Shown here: positions 8,680 to 17,031 of the stretch, in pieces
Layout of the letters: each line of letters starts with the position of its first letter
Position numbering within the stretch: position 1 is the first letter of the stretch
Assembly: GCF_007859315.1 (NCBI RefSeq)
Contig: NZ_VOHA01000005.1
Span: 310,001 to 374,000, forward strand
Direction of reading: 5' to 3'
DNA from: Reyranella sp. CPCC 100927
GTDB taxonomy: Bacteria; Pseudomonadota; Alphaproteobacteria; Reyranellales; Reyranellaceae
DNA length: 64,000 bases
Notes under the pieces: model-generated
Database searches by the model: none
What the model saw: the letters and a program-made list of their open reading frames with translations, nothing else
What the model was told of the DNA's origin: nothing
Position numbers and translations under genes: made by a program

Positions 8680-9291
8680 GTGAGCATCGAATTTCTGATC
8701 ACGTCGTTCATTGTCGTCGCCTCGCCGGGCACCGGCGTGCTCTATACGCTGGCCATGGGGCTCTCGCGCGGGTCGCGCGCCAGCGTCGTGGCGGCCTTCG
8801 GATGCACGATCGGAATCGTGCCGCATATGGCCGCCGCCATCATGGGCTTGGCCGCATTGCTGCACGCCAGTGCGCTGGCCTACGAGACGTTCAAGTACAT
8901 CGGTGTCGCCTACCTGCTCTACATGGCGTGGAATACGCTGCGCGAACACGGCGCCCTGAAGGTGGAGGCGGATGGCGGCAAGGGATCGGCCACGCAGGTG
9001 ACGGTGACGGCGGTCCTGATCAACATCCTCAATCCCAAGCTGTCGATCTTCTTCCTGGCGTTCCTGCCGCAGTTTGTCAGTGCCGACGAGGCACAGCCGA
9101 TGATGCAGATGCTGACGCTGAGCGGCGTCTTCATGCTGATGACGTTCGTCGTCTTTGTCGGCTACGGGCTGTTCGCCGCCGCCGTCCGCGACCACGTGAT
9201 CTCACGCCCTCGGGTGCTGACATGGATGCGGCGCACGTTCGCCGCGGCCTTTGCCGCCCTGGGCGCCAAGCTGGCCGTGGCGGATCGCTAA
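8680..9291 (+). CDS. LysE/RhtB family amino acid exporter
   Basis: Inner-membrane protein of 203 aa with about six transmembrane segments. The N-terminal ASPGTGVLYT motif is the family PGP-type signature (PGP.. here PGTG), followed by a G-x3-G-rich helix (GCTIGIVPH) and a conserved NPK (INILNPKLSIFFLAFLPQFV). Members export lysine, threonine, homoserine lactones or related compounds; the substrate is unknown here. It starts at GTG 8680 with AGGAG at 8664-8668. It stands alone, separated from the lipid kinase by a palindromic repeat and convergent with the next gene by a few bases of overlap. Confidence 0.9.
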   Translation: MSIEFLITSFIVVASPGTGVLYTLAMGLSRGSRASVVAAFGCTIGIVPHMAAAIMGLAALLHASALAYETFKYIGVAYLLYMAWNTLREHGALKVEADGGKGSATQVTVTAVLINILNPKLSIFFLAFLPQFVSADEAQPMMQMLTLSGVFMLMTFVVFVGYGLFAAAVRDHVISRPRVLTWMRRTFAAAFAALGAKLAVADR

Positions 9292-9695
9292 AGCCCTTCG
9301 CGCGAGCGCTGTCTGATGACAAACGACGCGCCGCACGCCAGCTTCTTGGTGGTTGGCGTGTCGGCATCCAGCACGCGCCAGAACGGCGTGATCTCGTTGA
9401 TGTCAGTGCCCTGCATGTGGGCCTCGTAAGCGGCCTCCGCGACCGTCCGCAGGTGAAATCCTGTCGTGATCGGGCACGTGACTTCCGCCTTGTAGCGGCG
9501 GGCCAGCTTCAGGCGCAGCGTCTTCACATCCATACTGGTGCCGCGCGGGATCCCACGGATGAAGGTGTCGATGATGCGTGGCGATGGTATCAGCATGATC
9601 TCGCCCTTCTTCATGCCGGCGATGTCCATCGGCGCCGGCTTCACCTGGTGCTGCACCGGCGTCGCGAACTTGTCTGTCCAGGTCTTTTTCGCCAT
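9288..9695 (-). CDS. Conserved protein of unknown function
   Basis: Small protein of 135 aa that I cannot place confidently. It has a basic N terminus (AKKTWTDK), a PAPMDIAGMKKGE stretch, a TFIRGIPRG loop, the hydrophobic-patterned TCPITTGFHLRTVAEAA (around 77-93) and an ITPFWRVLDADTPTTKKL segment ending in QRSREGL. The WRV...QR..EG ending loosely recalls the C-terminal alkyltransferase-like (ATL/MGMT) winged helix, but no PCHR-type active-site Cys is present, so that is only a hint. Its ATG lies 1 bp after the stop of the AraC/GyrI gene, so the two are almost certainly cotranscribed. Confidence 0.75.
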   Translation of the reverse strand: MAKKTWTDKFATPVQHQVKPAPMDIAGMKKGEIMLIPSPRIIDTFIRGIPRGTSMDVKTLRLKLARRYKAEVTCPITTGFHLRTVAEAAYEAHMQGTDINEITPFWRVLDADTPTTKKLACGASFVIRQRSREGL

Positions 9696-9696
9696 G

Positions 9697-10563
9697 TCAG
9701 GCCTCACACAAGGGCAGCCAGATGTCCGTCATCAGGTCCTGCGGCGGCGTATCGCGCGGACTGTTGAGATACTCCTCCAGGGCCGGCGCATTGGCGGCTT
9801 CCTTGCCTGATTGCACCAGCCAGTCGCCATAGAGCCACTGATATGCGGCTTTCATCGACGCGTAGGGGCCGACATGCCGTAGCACGGCATAGGGACCGCC
9901 CACGATGTCAGTGCGCACCACCGGCGCCTCGATTGGAAAGGACTCCTCGACCGCGACACAGGCTTTGGAGCGCAGCTTGTCCTCGTCGACCGCCAGGGGA
10001 TCGTCGAGGTACATGCCGATCGACCGCTGCCCGGGTCTGAGATGACTGCGCGCGCCCAACCATCCGTAGAGCGTATCGAACGCCTTGCCGATCTGCATGT
10101 AGGATCCGCGATGGTCGACGGCGACTGCCTGCAGGTCGGGCAGCTCCTTGATCGCGACCTCGTAGCCGCCCGGCCCCGCATCCTGGCGCACCGCCTGGAA
10201 CTTGGCGTGGTCGCCCTCGCGACGGTACTGCGCCGGTGGCATGCCGTAGGCGGCACTGAAGATGCGATTGAACGAGGCGACGTTCGGGTAGCCGGACTTG
10301 CGAGCAATCTCCTGGATGCTCATCGTGGTCTGCGCCAGATACCCCGCGGCACGGTGCAACCGCAGGCGCTTCACCGTCGCGGCAATCGTCTCGCCGTGTG
10401 TCGCATGATACACGCGATGCCAATGGTACGGCGACAGGCAGGCGATGTCGGCCAGCTTGTTGAGGTCCAGATCGTCGTCCAGGTGGTCGTAGACATACAT
10501 GGTCACCCGGTCGAGGCGCTCTCTATAGTTGGTCCAGTTGCTGCTGTTTTCCATCGGTTCCAT
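9697..10563 (-). CDS. AraC family regulator with GyrI-like effector domain
   Basis: Regulator of 288 aa. Unusually ordered for AraC proteins, the DNA-binding domain is N-terminal (about 1-115, two helix-turn-helices: LNKLADIACLSPYHWHRVY and IQEIARKSGYPNVASFNRIF). A C-terminal GyrI/SOUL-like small-molecule binding domain (about 130-285) contains the typical DHRGSY motif. This architecture (Rob/SoxS-like plus GyrI) senses amphipathic or drug-like ligands. Start: ATG 10563 with AAGG 5 nt before; ATG 10554 is possible. It is followed at 1 bp by the unknown small gene, a probable partner or target. Confidence 0.88.
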   Translation of the reverse strand: MEPMENSSNWTNYRERLDRVTMYVYDHLDDDLDLNKLADIACLSPYHWHRVYHATHGETIAATVKRLRLHRAAGYLAQTTMSIQEIARKSGYPNVASFNRIFSAAYGMPPAQYRREGDHAKFQAVRQDAGPGGYEVAIKELPDLQAVAVDHRGSYMQIGKAFDTLYGWLGARSHLRPGQRSIGMYLDDPLAVDEDKLRSKACVAVEESFPIEAPVVRTDIVGGPYAVLRHVGPYASMKAAYQWLYGDWLVQSGKEAANAPALEEYLNSPRDTPPQDLMTDIWLPLCEA

Positions 10564-10638
10564 CCGGCCTTGACGACGACCGGACCCTATCACCCCGCAA
10601 TTTGACAAATCTTGCGGTATGGGCGCCCCCGCCTGCTC

Positions 10639-11505
10639 TCACCCGAAGAACGCCAGCATCGCTTCCAGCGTCTCGCGCGGGGCTTCCTCGGGCAGGAAGT
10701 GGCCACCCGGCACGGCGTGGCCGCGGACATCGTCAGCCCAGTCACGCCAGACGGTCACCGGCTCGTACATGCGACCGACCAGGCCCTTCTCGCCCCACAG
10801 CACCAGCAGCGGACAGGCGATCTTGCGGCCGTTGTCGGTCTTGTGGTGTTCCAGGTCGATGCTGGCGCCGGCCCGGTAGTCCTCGCTGGTGGCGTGGATG
10901 CGTACCTGTGGTGCGAAGCAGCGCAGATACTCGGCGAAGGCCTCCGGCGTGATCGTGCCGGCGTCGGCCAGTGAGCCCAGCAGACGGCGCAGGTAGTATT
11001 CGGGGTCGGCCCCGATCAGGCGTTCGGGAAAATCGGCCTTCTGGATCAGGAAGAACCAGTGCCAGTAGGCGGTTGCCAGCTGCTTGTCGACATGGGCGAA
11101 GACATGCGGCGTCGGCACGATGTCGAGAACGGCCGCGCGGCTCACCCGATCGGGCCAGTCCAGCAGCAGGCGATGTGTCACCCGCGCACCGCGGTCGTGG
11201 CCAGCCACCATGAACCGGCGATGGCCGAGGTGTTCCATGACCTTGACCTGGTCAGCCGCGGTCGCGCGCTTGGAGTAGCTGAAATGATCGTCGGTCGTGG
11301 CCGGCACGCCGCTGTCACCGTAGCCGCGTAGATCGCTGGCCACGACGGTGAAGCGCTCGGCCAGTGCCGGCGCGATCTTGTGCCACATGACGTGGGTCTC
11401 GGGATAGCCGTGCAGCAGCAACAGCGGCGGGCCCTTACCGCCGACCAGGGCGTTGATGGTGGTGTCGCCGACATCGATGGTCTGGCGTTGGAATCCGTCG
11501 AACAT
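10639..11505 (-). CDS. Alpha/beta hydrolase of the fluoroacetate/haloacetate dehalogenase type
   Basis: Cytoplasmic hydrolase, 288 aa, single alpha/beta-hydrolase domain. The nucleophile elbow is GHDRGAR with Asp104 rather than Ser. It also has Arg105 and Arg108 (substrate carboxylate), Asp128 (acid), His149-Trp150 in AYWHW and Tyr210 in EDYRAG (halide pocket), and His269 in GGHFLPEE. These match the Asp-Arg-Arg-Asp-His-Trp-Tyr-His set of the characterised Rhodopseudomonas fluoroacetate dehalogenase, with near-constant offset. Related enzymes hydrolyse haloacetates to glycolate. Divergent from the dienelactone hydrolase with an 83-bp promoter region. The fold is certain; defluorinase activity is inferred from active-site residues. 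Confidence 0.85.
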   Translation of the reverse strand: MFDGFQRQTIDVGDTTINALVGGKGPPLLLLHGYPETHVMWHKIAPALAERFTVVASDLRGYGDSGVPATTDDHFSYSKRATAADQVKVMEHLGHRRFMVAGHDRGARVTHRLLLDWPDRVSRAAVLDIVPTPHVFAHVDKQLATAYWHWFFLIQKADFPERLIGADPEYYLRRLLGSLADAGTITPEAFAEYLRCFAPQVRIHATSEDYRAGASIDLEHHKTDNGRKIACPLLVLWGEKGLVGRMYEPVTVWRDWADDVRGHAVPGGHFLPEEAPRETLEAMLAFFG

Positions 11506-11588
11506 GGCTGCGCCTTCTCGCTATTCTGCCGTAGGATCGGAGACCAAACGCCCCGGCGCAAGCGCCAAGCGAAGCAGCGAGCAAACCG

Positions 11589-12305
11589 ATGATCAAGACC
11601 AGCGATATCGAGTATGCCGTTGACGGCAAGACCTATGTCGGTTTCCTCGCCGACGGTTCCAACGGCAACCGCGTACCGGGCATTCTCGTCTCACACGAAG
11701 GCGGGGGCATGACCGACCATCCCAAGGAACGCGCCAGGATGCTGGCCGACCTGGGCTATGTCGCCTTCGCCATGGACACCTTCGGCGAGCCCATGACCAG
11801 CCGCGAGCAGGTCAGGGCGACGATCGCCGCACTGACGGCGGACCTGCCGACCTTGCGCAAACGCGCGCAGGCAGCGCTTGAGATCGTGAAATCGCAACCG
11901 CATGCAGACCCGAAGCGAACGGCGGCCATCGGATTCTGCTTCGGTGGCACCACGGTGCTGGAACTGGCGCGCAGCGGTGCGGATGTCGACTGCATCGTCG
12001 GCTTTCATTCGGGCCTGCAGACCAGCAGGCCGCAGGATGCCCAGAACATCAAAGGCAAAGTGCTGGTCTGCCTGGGTGCGACGGATCCCATCATCCCGCC
12101 TGAGCAGCGCGAGGCCTTCATCCAGGAGATGGAGGCCGGTGCCGTCGATTGGCGCATGGAAATCTACGGCAGTGCCGGCCACAGCTTCACGAACCGGTAT
12201 GTCGATGCCCTCAATCTCCCCGGCTTCGCCTACCACGAGCGCACGGACAAGCGCTCGTGGCGCGCCATGCGCGACCTGTTCGACGAGGTGTTGGGGCCGG
12301 TCTGA
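11589..12305 (+). CDS. Dienelactone hydrolase family protein
   Basis: Alpha/beta hydrolase of 238 aa with a Cys nucleophile in GFCFGG (Cys near residue 117), Asp in GATDPIIPP and His in SAGHSFTN: the Cys-Asp-His triad of dienelactone hydrolases. Classical members open dienelactones from chlorocatechol breakdown, but this large family also acts on other esters. No chlorocatechol genes are nearby. The divergent neighbour is a dehalogenase-type hydrolase, so the pair might act on halogenated acids; that link is conjecture. It ends facing the M24 gene, only 12 bp away. Confidence 0.88.
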   Translation: MIKTSDIEYAVDGKTYVGFLADGSNGNRVPGILVSHEGGGMTDHPKERARMLADLGYVAFAMDTFGEPMTSREQVRATIAALTADLPTLRKRAQAALEIVKSQPHADPKRTAAIGFCFGGTTVLELARSGADVDCIVGFHSGLQTSRPQDAQNIKGKVLVCLGATDPIIPPEQREAFIQEMEAGAVDWRMEIYGSAGHSFTNRYVDALNLPGFAYHERTDKRSWRAMRDLFDEVLGPV

Positions 12306-12317
12306 ACGCCGAGGGCG

Positions 12318-13469
12318 TCAGCGCGCCACCAGATCGAGCGGCATGGCCGACAGGACCTCGTTGCCACCCTCGCCCACCACCACGGTGTGTCCTGGGCACA
12401 TGGCGGCTTCGGTGCCGCTGTCGAGCAGGATCATGTGCAGAAAGAACACCATGCCGGGCTCGGCCGGTACCGGGTTGCCGCGGTAGAACATTGGCCAGTC
12501 CATCCAGTTCGGCGCGAACGTCGTACCCAGGCTGTAGCCGCAGGCGTTGAGGCGATGCGCCTGGTAGCCATGCGTGTCGCAAACCCGCGCATAGGCATCG
12601 AACACCGCGCCGATCGGCTGGCCGGGCTTCAGCGCGGCAAGACAGGCGTCCATCGCCTCGAGGCAGACCTTGTGCATCTCGCGATGCTGCGAGCGCACCT
12701 CTCCGACCGGGATCGTCCGCATCAGGCAGGCGTGGTAGTGGCGATCGACGCCGGCGAACTCCAAGGTGATCTGGTCGACAGGATCGAGATGGCGCCGGCC
12801 GCTGAAGTAGCGGCAGAGCAGCCCGTCCCGCCCCGAGCCGATGATGAACTCGTTGCCGGGATAGTCGCCACCGCCCTTGAAGACCGCGCCCTGCATGGCC
12901 GCCAGCACGTCACCCTCGAAAGCGCCTGGCCGTACGGTATCGTGGGCCGCGCGCAGGGCATCATCGGCCAGTGCGGCGGCGCGCCGTACGTAGGCAAGCT
13001 CGGCCGGGCTCTTGATGACGCGCAGCCGCGACACCAGGTCCGAGGCGTCGACCAGGGTGCAGAAATCGTCCATGGCGGCGTCGAGCCTGCGGCCGTTGGC
13101 GGCGGTCAGGCCGTAGGCGTCATACTCGACGCCGAACGTGCCGCCGGCCCGGCCGATCGACTGCAGGAAGGCGCGCAGTTCCAGTGCCGGGTTGGCATCC
13201 GGTCCGTCGACCCAGATCCGGATGTCCTCGATCATCGACGTGTGCTGCGCCTGCCGCAGATCGGGCGCGCGCGTCAGCAACATGAGCCGCCCATCGACGC
13301 CCAGGTAGAGGCACTGGAAGAACACGTAGCCAAACGTATCATAGCCCGTCAGGTAGTACATGCTCTCTTGACGGAACATCAGCAGCCCGTCGAGGCCGCG
13401 CCGCTCAAGGTCGGCAATGGCACGCGCTCGGCGGTTCGCCAGTTCTTCGGTCGTGAAATGCAGCGCCAT
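12318..13469 (-). CDS. M24-fold hydrolase resembling ectoine hydrolase DoeA/EutD (non-metal active site)
   Basis: Pita-bread-fold protein of 383 aa: N-terminal creatinase-like domain (about 10-145, SMYYLTGYDTFGYV) and M24 domain (about 155-380). The usual five metal ligands are absent. The first ligand motif reads LEFAGVDRHYHACLMRT (236-252) and the His/Glu motif reads GYSLGTTFAPNWMD (311-324). This pattern (E-x-A-G...YH...RT and GYS-G) is what I recall for ectoine hydrolase DoeA/EutD, except that the PPDWGE-like end is altered to APNWMD. It probably cleaves an amide or cyclic amidine. Start is ATG 13469, in a run of genes with the flavoprotein and MDR reductase. No ectoine deacetylase is present, so the substrate is uncertain. 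Confidence 0.8.
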   Translation of the reverse strand: MALHFTTEELANRRARAIADLERRGLDGLLMFRQESMYYLTGYDTFGYVFFQCLYLGVDGRLMLLTRAPDLRQAQHTSMIEDIRIWVDGPDANPALELRAFLQSIGRAGGTFGVEYDAYGLTAANGRRLDAAMDDFCTLVDASDLVSRLRVIKSPAELAYVRRAAALADDALRAAHDTVRPGAFEGDVLAAMQGAVFKGGGDYPGNEFIIGSGRDGLLCRYFSGRRHLDPVDQITLEFAGVDRHYHACLMRTIPVGEVRSQHREMHKVCLEAMDACLAALKPGQPIGAVFDAYARVCDTHGYQAHRLNACGYSLGTTFAPNWMDWPMFYRGNPVPAEPGMVFFLHMILLDSGTEAAMCPGHTVVVGEGGNEVLSAMPLDLVAR

Positions 13470-13516
13470 GGTGTCTCCCGTCGCTGGTGCGGCTCCAACC
13501 AAAGGCTCACACAACA

Positions 13517-14692
13517 CTACAGCATCGACGCGTCCGTCGGCAGGCCGACCAGCACGCGGCCGGCCAGCTCGTAGCTGGGCGGCGCCACCATCATGTGCTG
13601 GGTCACGACATGCACGTCGCGGAAGCGGCGCTGCAGGGAGCTGGTCCGGTAGACCGACGTGCCGCCGGCCAGGGTATAGCAGATGTCGACCGCCCTTGCC
13701 GCGCTGTCGGTCGCATGCGTGGCCGCCAGCCGCAGCGCCATGCGCTCGTCGATGCCGATATCGGCGCCCCGCACCGCGGCATCCCAGGCAGTCTCGATCG
13801 CTTCCACCAGAAAGGCACGGGCGGATCGCACCAGCGCCTCGGCCTTGGCGATGTCGCCTTGCGTGCCGGATCGCTCGGCCAACGGCCGGCGGCTCAAGGT
13901 CGGCACCTTGGCGCCGGCCAGGGTCTGCAGATCCTCGATGGCGCCGCGGGCGATCCCGAGCGCGACCGCGCCGCAGCCCATGGCGAGGAGTCCGAAGACG
14001 GGGAAGCGATAGAGCGGCCCGTCGCTCTGCGGCTTGTCGCGGGTGAGCGACACGGCATGCGATGCCGGCACGACGACGCCCTCGATGCGCATGTCGCACG
14101 ACCCGGTGCCGCACAGTCCGGATGTGTACCAGTTGTCGTCGAAGGTGATCCTCTCGCGCGGCACGTAAACGGTCAGCACGTCCGGCACGCCGTCGCGCAC
14201 CTGCCGCGGCTTGCCGTCCTCCCAGGCAATGCAGCCAGCCTTCATCCAGCGGCTGTGGCTGTTGCCGCTGGCCCATTGCCAGTGTCCGCTGACGTGCCAG
14301 GTGTCCCCGTTACGCACGGCCTTGCCGCGCGGCGCGAAGATGCCGCCGGTGACGGCATCGGGATCGCCATGGATCAGGCGCGCGACATCCGGCGCGAGAT
14401 ACGCCGCGGTCGTGCCCGACGTCGCACCGATCATGACGTTCCAGCCCGCCGAACCGTCGGCGATGGACGCCGCCTCGATGGCCCGCATCAGCACCAGCGG
14501 GTGCGCCTCATGGCCATGCAGGGACGCTGGAACGCAAAGCTTGAATACCCCGGTGCCGATCAATGTTTCGGCAACGTCAGCCGGAAGCTGCCGTGCTTGT
14601 TCGATGTCGTCGGCGCGGACGGCGATCGCCGGCAGGACGGCATGGAGGCGGTCGAGGACCGGATGGTCGACGGATCGCACGGTACTTGTCAT
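13517..14692 (-). CDS. Acyl-CoA dehydrogenase-like flavoprotein (group D monooxygenase type)
   Basis: Protein of 391 aa with the acyl-CoA dehydrogenase fold: N-terminal helical domain, central beta domain with WHVSGHWQWASGNSH (around 133-147) and C-terminal four-helix domain. It lacks an obvious catalytic Glu context of fatty-acid dehydrogenases and resembles the group D flavin-dependent monooxygenases (HpaB/HsaA/DszC-type), which hydroxylate or desulfurise small substrates with reduced flavin from a partner reductase. Its ATG overlaps the stop of the MDR gene by 4 bp (ATGA at 14689-14692), and the M24 gene follows after 47 bp. The three form one transcription unit, probably a catabolic route. 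Confidence 0.82.
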   Translation of the reverse strand: MTSTVRSVDHPVLDRLHAVLPAIAVRADDIEQARQLPADVAETLIGTGVFKLCVPASLHGHEAHPLVLMRAIEAASIADGSAGWNVMIGATSGTTAAYLAPDVARLIHGDPDAVTGGIFAPRGKAVRNGDTWHVSGHWQWASGNSHSRWMKAGCIAWEDGKPRQVRDGVPDVLTVYVPRERITFDDNWYTSGLCGTGSCDMRIEGVVVPASHAVSLTRDKPQSDGPLYRFPVFGLLAMGCGAVALGIARGAIEDLQTLAGAKVPTLSRRPLAERSGTQGDIAKAEALVRSARAFLVEAIETAWDAAVRGADIGIDERMALRLAATHATDSAARAVDICYTLAGGTSVYRTSSLQRRFRDVHVVTQHMMVAPPSYELAGRVLVGLPTDASML

Positions 14693-15708
14693 GACGCCAA
14701 CCGGGCCAGTGCGCGACCGAAGATCTCGCCCCGCAGTTGGGCGCAAAAGAGGCCAGGCAGTGCCTCCAGGCCCTCCTCGATGTGCTCCTTGAATGCCAGT
14801 TTGCCGCCACGGATCCAGGCGGTCATGGCGGTGGTGGCTTCGTCGAAGCGATCGGCGAAATCGAACACCACCAACCCTTCCATGCGCAGCCGCTTGCCGA
14901 TGAAATCATGGACGCGACGCGTGCCGTAGCGCGCCTCGGGCAGTGTGTTGTAGTCCGAGATCTGGCCCGAGACCACGATACGACCTTTCGGCCGCAAATT
15001 GGCGATCGCGGCATCCAGCAGCGGACCACCGACATTGTCGAAATAGATATCAACGCCGTCCGGCGCCACGGCGGCAATACGCGCCGCGAGCGCGTCGGCA
15101 GAGCCGGCTGCGCTACGATCGACGACGGCGTCAAACCCGGCGACATCGCGCAGCCAACGTAGTTTCGCATCGCCGCTGGCGATACCGATGACGCGACAGC
15201 CCATGATGCGCGCGATCTGACCGGCCGTGGCGCCCACCGGACCCGCGGCCGACGAAATCAGGACGGTCTCGCTTGCCTGGGCGGCGCCGACGTCACGGAT
15301 GCCGAAATAACCGGTGAGCCCCGGAATGCTCAGGATACCGGCCCAGGCGCTCACCGAAGGCGTATCTGACGGCAGCCGACGCAGGCCACGACCGCTCACC
15401 TGAACATGTTCGGCCCAACCGAACGGGCCGGCCACCATGTCGCCGGCCTGGAAGTCGGGATTGCGCGACTGCACGACTCGGCCGACCGCTGGTCCTTCCA
15501 TGGTCTCGCCCATTTCCATCGCACGCGCATAGGACGCGTGGCCGGACAAGCGGTTGCGGCTGCCAGGATTGGCTGTCGCGTACAGCACCTGAACCAGTGC
15601 GCGCCCGTCGGGCAATGCCGGTAGCGTACGGGTGCGCACATCGAAATCGGCCGGCACAGGTGGACCGTCTGGCCGTCGTGCCAACACGACGTGGCGGCTG
15701 TTCAGCAT
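14689..15708 (-). CDS. MDR family NADPH-dependent oxidoreductase (zinc-less, CurA/leukotriene-B4-dehydrogenase type)
   Basis: Medium-chain dehydrogenase/reductase, 339 aa. A GroES-like N domain without zinc cysteines precedes a Rossmann domain with SSAAGPVGATAGQIA (around 151-165). DGVDIYFDNVGG and KGRIVVSGQIS are hallmarks of the CurA/PTGR family, which reduces activated double bonds with NADPH. Start ATG 15708 is supported by GGGGGAGGA 7 nt upstream. It is first in the operon with the flavoprotein and M24 genes and divergent from the DegT aminotransferase gene with a 111-bp gap. Confidence 0.9.
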   Translation of the reverse strand: MLNSRHVVLARRPDGPPVPADFDVRTRTLPALPDGRALVQVLYATANPGSRNRLSGHASYARAMEMGETMEGPAVGRVVQSRNPDFQAGDMVAGPFGWAEHVQVSGRGLRRLPSDTPSVSAWAGILSIPGLTGYFGIRDVGAAQASETVLISSAAGPVGATAGQIARIMGCRVIGIASGDAKLRWLRDVAGFDAVVDRSAAGSADALAARIAAVAPDGVDIYFDNVGGPLLDAAIANLRPKGRIVVSGQISDYNTLPEARYGTRRVHDFIGKRLRMEGLVVFDFADRFDEATTAMTAWIRGGKLAFKEHIEEGLEALPGLFCAQLRGEIFGRALARLAS

Positions 15709-15819
15709 GGCGACATCCTCCCCCAGCGTTGGCAACTCGCAGAATTCCTGCGCGCGGCCACTTCTTGATCACGACCGTGAACAAAGATCTTTTCACCGTT
15801 CCCCGATATCGTCCCGCAA

Positions 15820-17016
15820 ATGACTGATCTTTCAAGCGCCAGAGTCGCTCCGCCATCCGTGCGTCCGACGGCACCGACAGCCGGACCTTCTGCACCACCG
15901 CGCAAGATCGCGCAGGTGAGCCCATGGCTGGGCGAGGCGGAGGCGCAGGCCGTCGCCGACGTCGTGCGCGGTGGATGGATTACGGAGGGTCCACACGCGC
16001 GGGCCTTCTCTGATCAGCTCAACCATCTGATCGGCACGCCCTACGGCGTATTGGCACCCAACGGTACGCTGGCGCTGGCCCTGGGCCTGATGGCCCTCGA
16101 GATCGGCCAGGGCGATGAGGTCCTGGTGCCGGACACCACGTTCATCGGCTCCGCCACCGCCGTGCATATGGTGGGCGCAGTGCCGGTCCTGGTCGATGTC
16201 GACGATCAGACCTTCCAGATCGACATGAACCGGGCGGCGGCCGGCCTGACGTCCCGCACGCGCGCGATCATGCCGGTGCACCTGTTCGGCACGGCCTGCG
16301 ACATGACCGCGGTGCTGGATTTCGCAGTCAAGCACAGGCTGGCGGTCATCGAGGATGCCGCGCAGGGAATCGGCGTGACATTCGGTGGGCGCCACGTCGG
16401 CAGCCTGGGCGACGTCGGCTGTTTCTCCTTCTTCGCCGACAAGACCATCACCACGGGTGAAGGCGGCTACGTCGCCTGCAAGGACCAGCATGTCTATAAC
16501 CGCCTGCGCCTGTTGCGAAACCAGGGGCGGCTCGATCGCGGATCCTTCATCCACGAGGCGATAGGCTACAATTTCAGGATGACCGATCTGCAGTGCGCAA
16601 TCGGCGTCGCCCAGCTCGCACGGCTCGACCAGGTCATCAGCCGCAAGACCGAGCTGCTGCAGCGCTACCAAGCGGGACTGCAGCGCATTTCGGCAGTTCG
16701 AATGCTGGGCGCGGCGCCCAATGCCGGCCACGTACCATTCCGCTGCGTCCTGATGGCGCAGGACGTGCGGGGCCTGATGACGCACCTGGAGGCGGCGGGC
16801 GTGGAGACCCGTTCCTTCTTCCACCCCCTGCACCGCCAGCCCGGATTGCGCGCGTGGAGCGCCTCACGCGTCGAAGGCATGCACCTCGACGATGCGTCGT
16901 TCCCAAATGCGAACTATGGCTGGGATCACGGCGTCTGCCTGCCCATCCAGCCGACGCTGTCGCTGGCGGAGGTCGACTTCATCTGCGACAGCATCGCCGA
17001 ATTCTACGGCGTGTGA
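15820..17016 (+). CDS. DegT/DnrJ/EryC1 family aminotransferase
   Basis: PLP-dependent sugar-aminotransferase-type enzyme, 398 aa. It has APNGTLAL (79-86) for phosphate binding, EDAAQ with Asp179, and the Schiff-base Lys208 in FFADKTITTGEGG. C-terminal HPLHRQPG and a CLPIQPTLS segment complete the family pattern, closest in style to GDP-perosamine synthases. Such enzymes make amino sugars for surface polysaccharide. No other nucleotide-sugar genes are nearby, so the substrate is not fixed by context. The first 25 residues are Pro/Ala rich and may not belong to the fold. Ends facing the SDR gene. Confidence 0.9.
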   Translation: MTDLSSARVAPPSVRPTAPTAGPSAPPRKIAQVSPWLGEAEAQAVADVVRGGWITEGPHARAFSDQLNHLIGTPYGVLAPNGTLALALGLMALEIGQGDEVLVPDTTFIGSATAVHMVGAVPVLVDVDDQTFQIDMNRAAAGLTSRTRAIMPVHLFGTACDMTAVLDFAVKHRLAVIEDAAQGIGVTFGGRHVGSLGDVGCFSFFADKTITTGEGGYVACKDQHVYNRLRLLRNQGRLDRGSFIHEAIGYNFRMTDLQCAIGVAQLARLDQVISRKTELLQRYQAGLQRISAVRMLGAAPNAGHVPFRCVLMAQDVRGLMTHLEAAGVETRSFFHPLHRQPGLRAWSASRVEGMHLDDASFPNANYGWDHGVCLPIQPTLSLAEVDFICDSIAEFYGV

Positions 17017-17031
17017 CCAGCGCTTGCGCGC

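Noticed and set aside
12303-12320. Terminator at the dienelactone hydrolase/M24 junction
   Set aside because: ACGCC/GGCGT with a 3-nt loop is too short and overlaps both stop codons; no T run.
12318-13469. Metal-dependent Xaa-Pro aminopeptidase
   Set aside because: The Asp/Asp/His/Glu/Glu ligands are missing at the expected motifs.
13470-14276. N-terminal extension of the M24 frame into the flavoprotein gene
   Set aside because: The extension is the flavoprotein read in another frame; M24 homology begins at ATG 13469.
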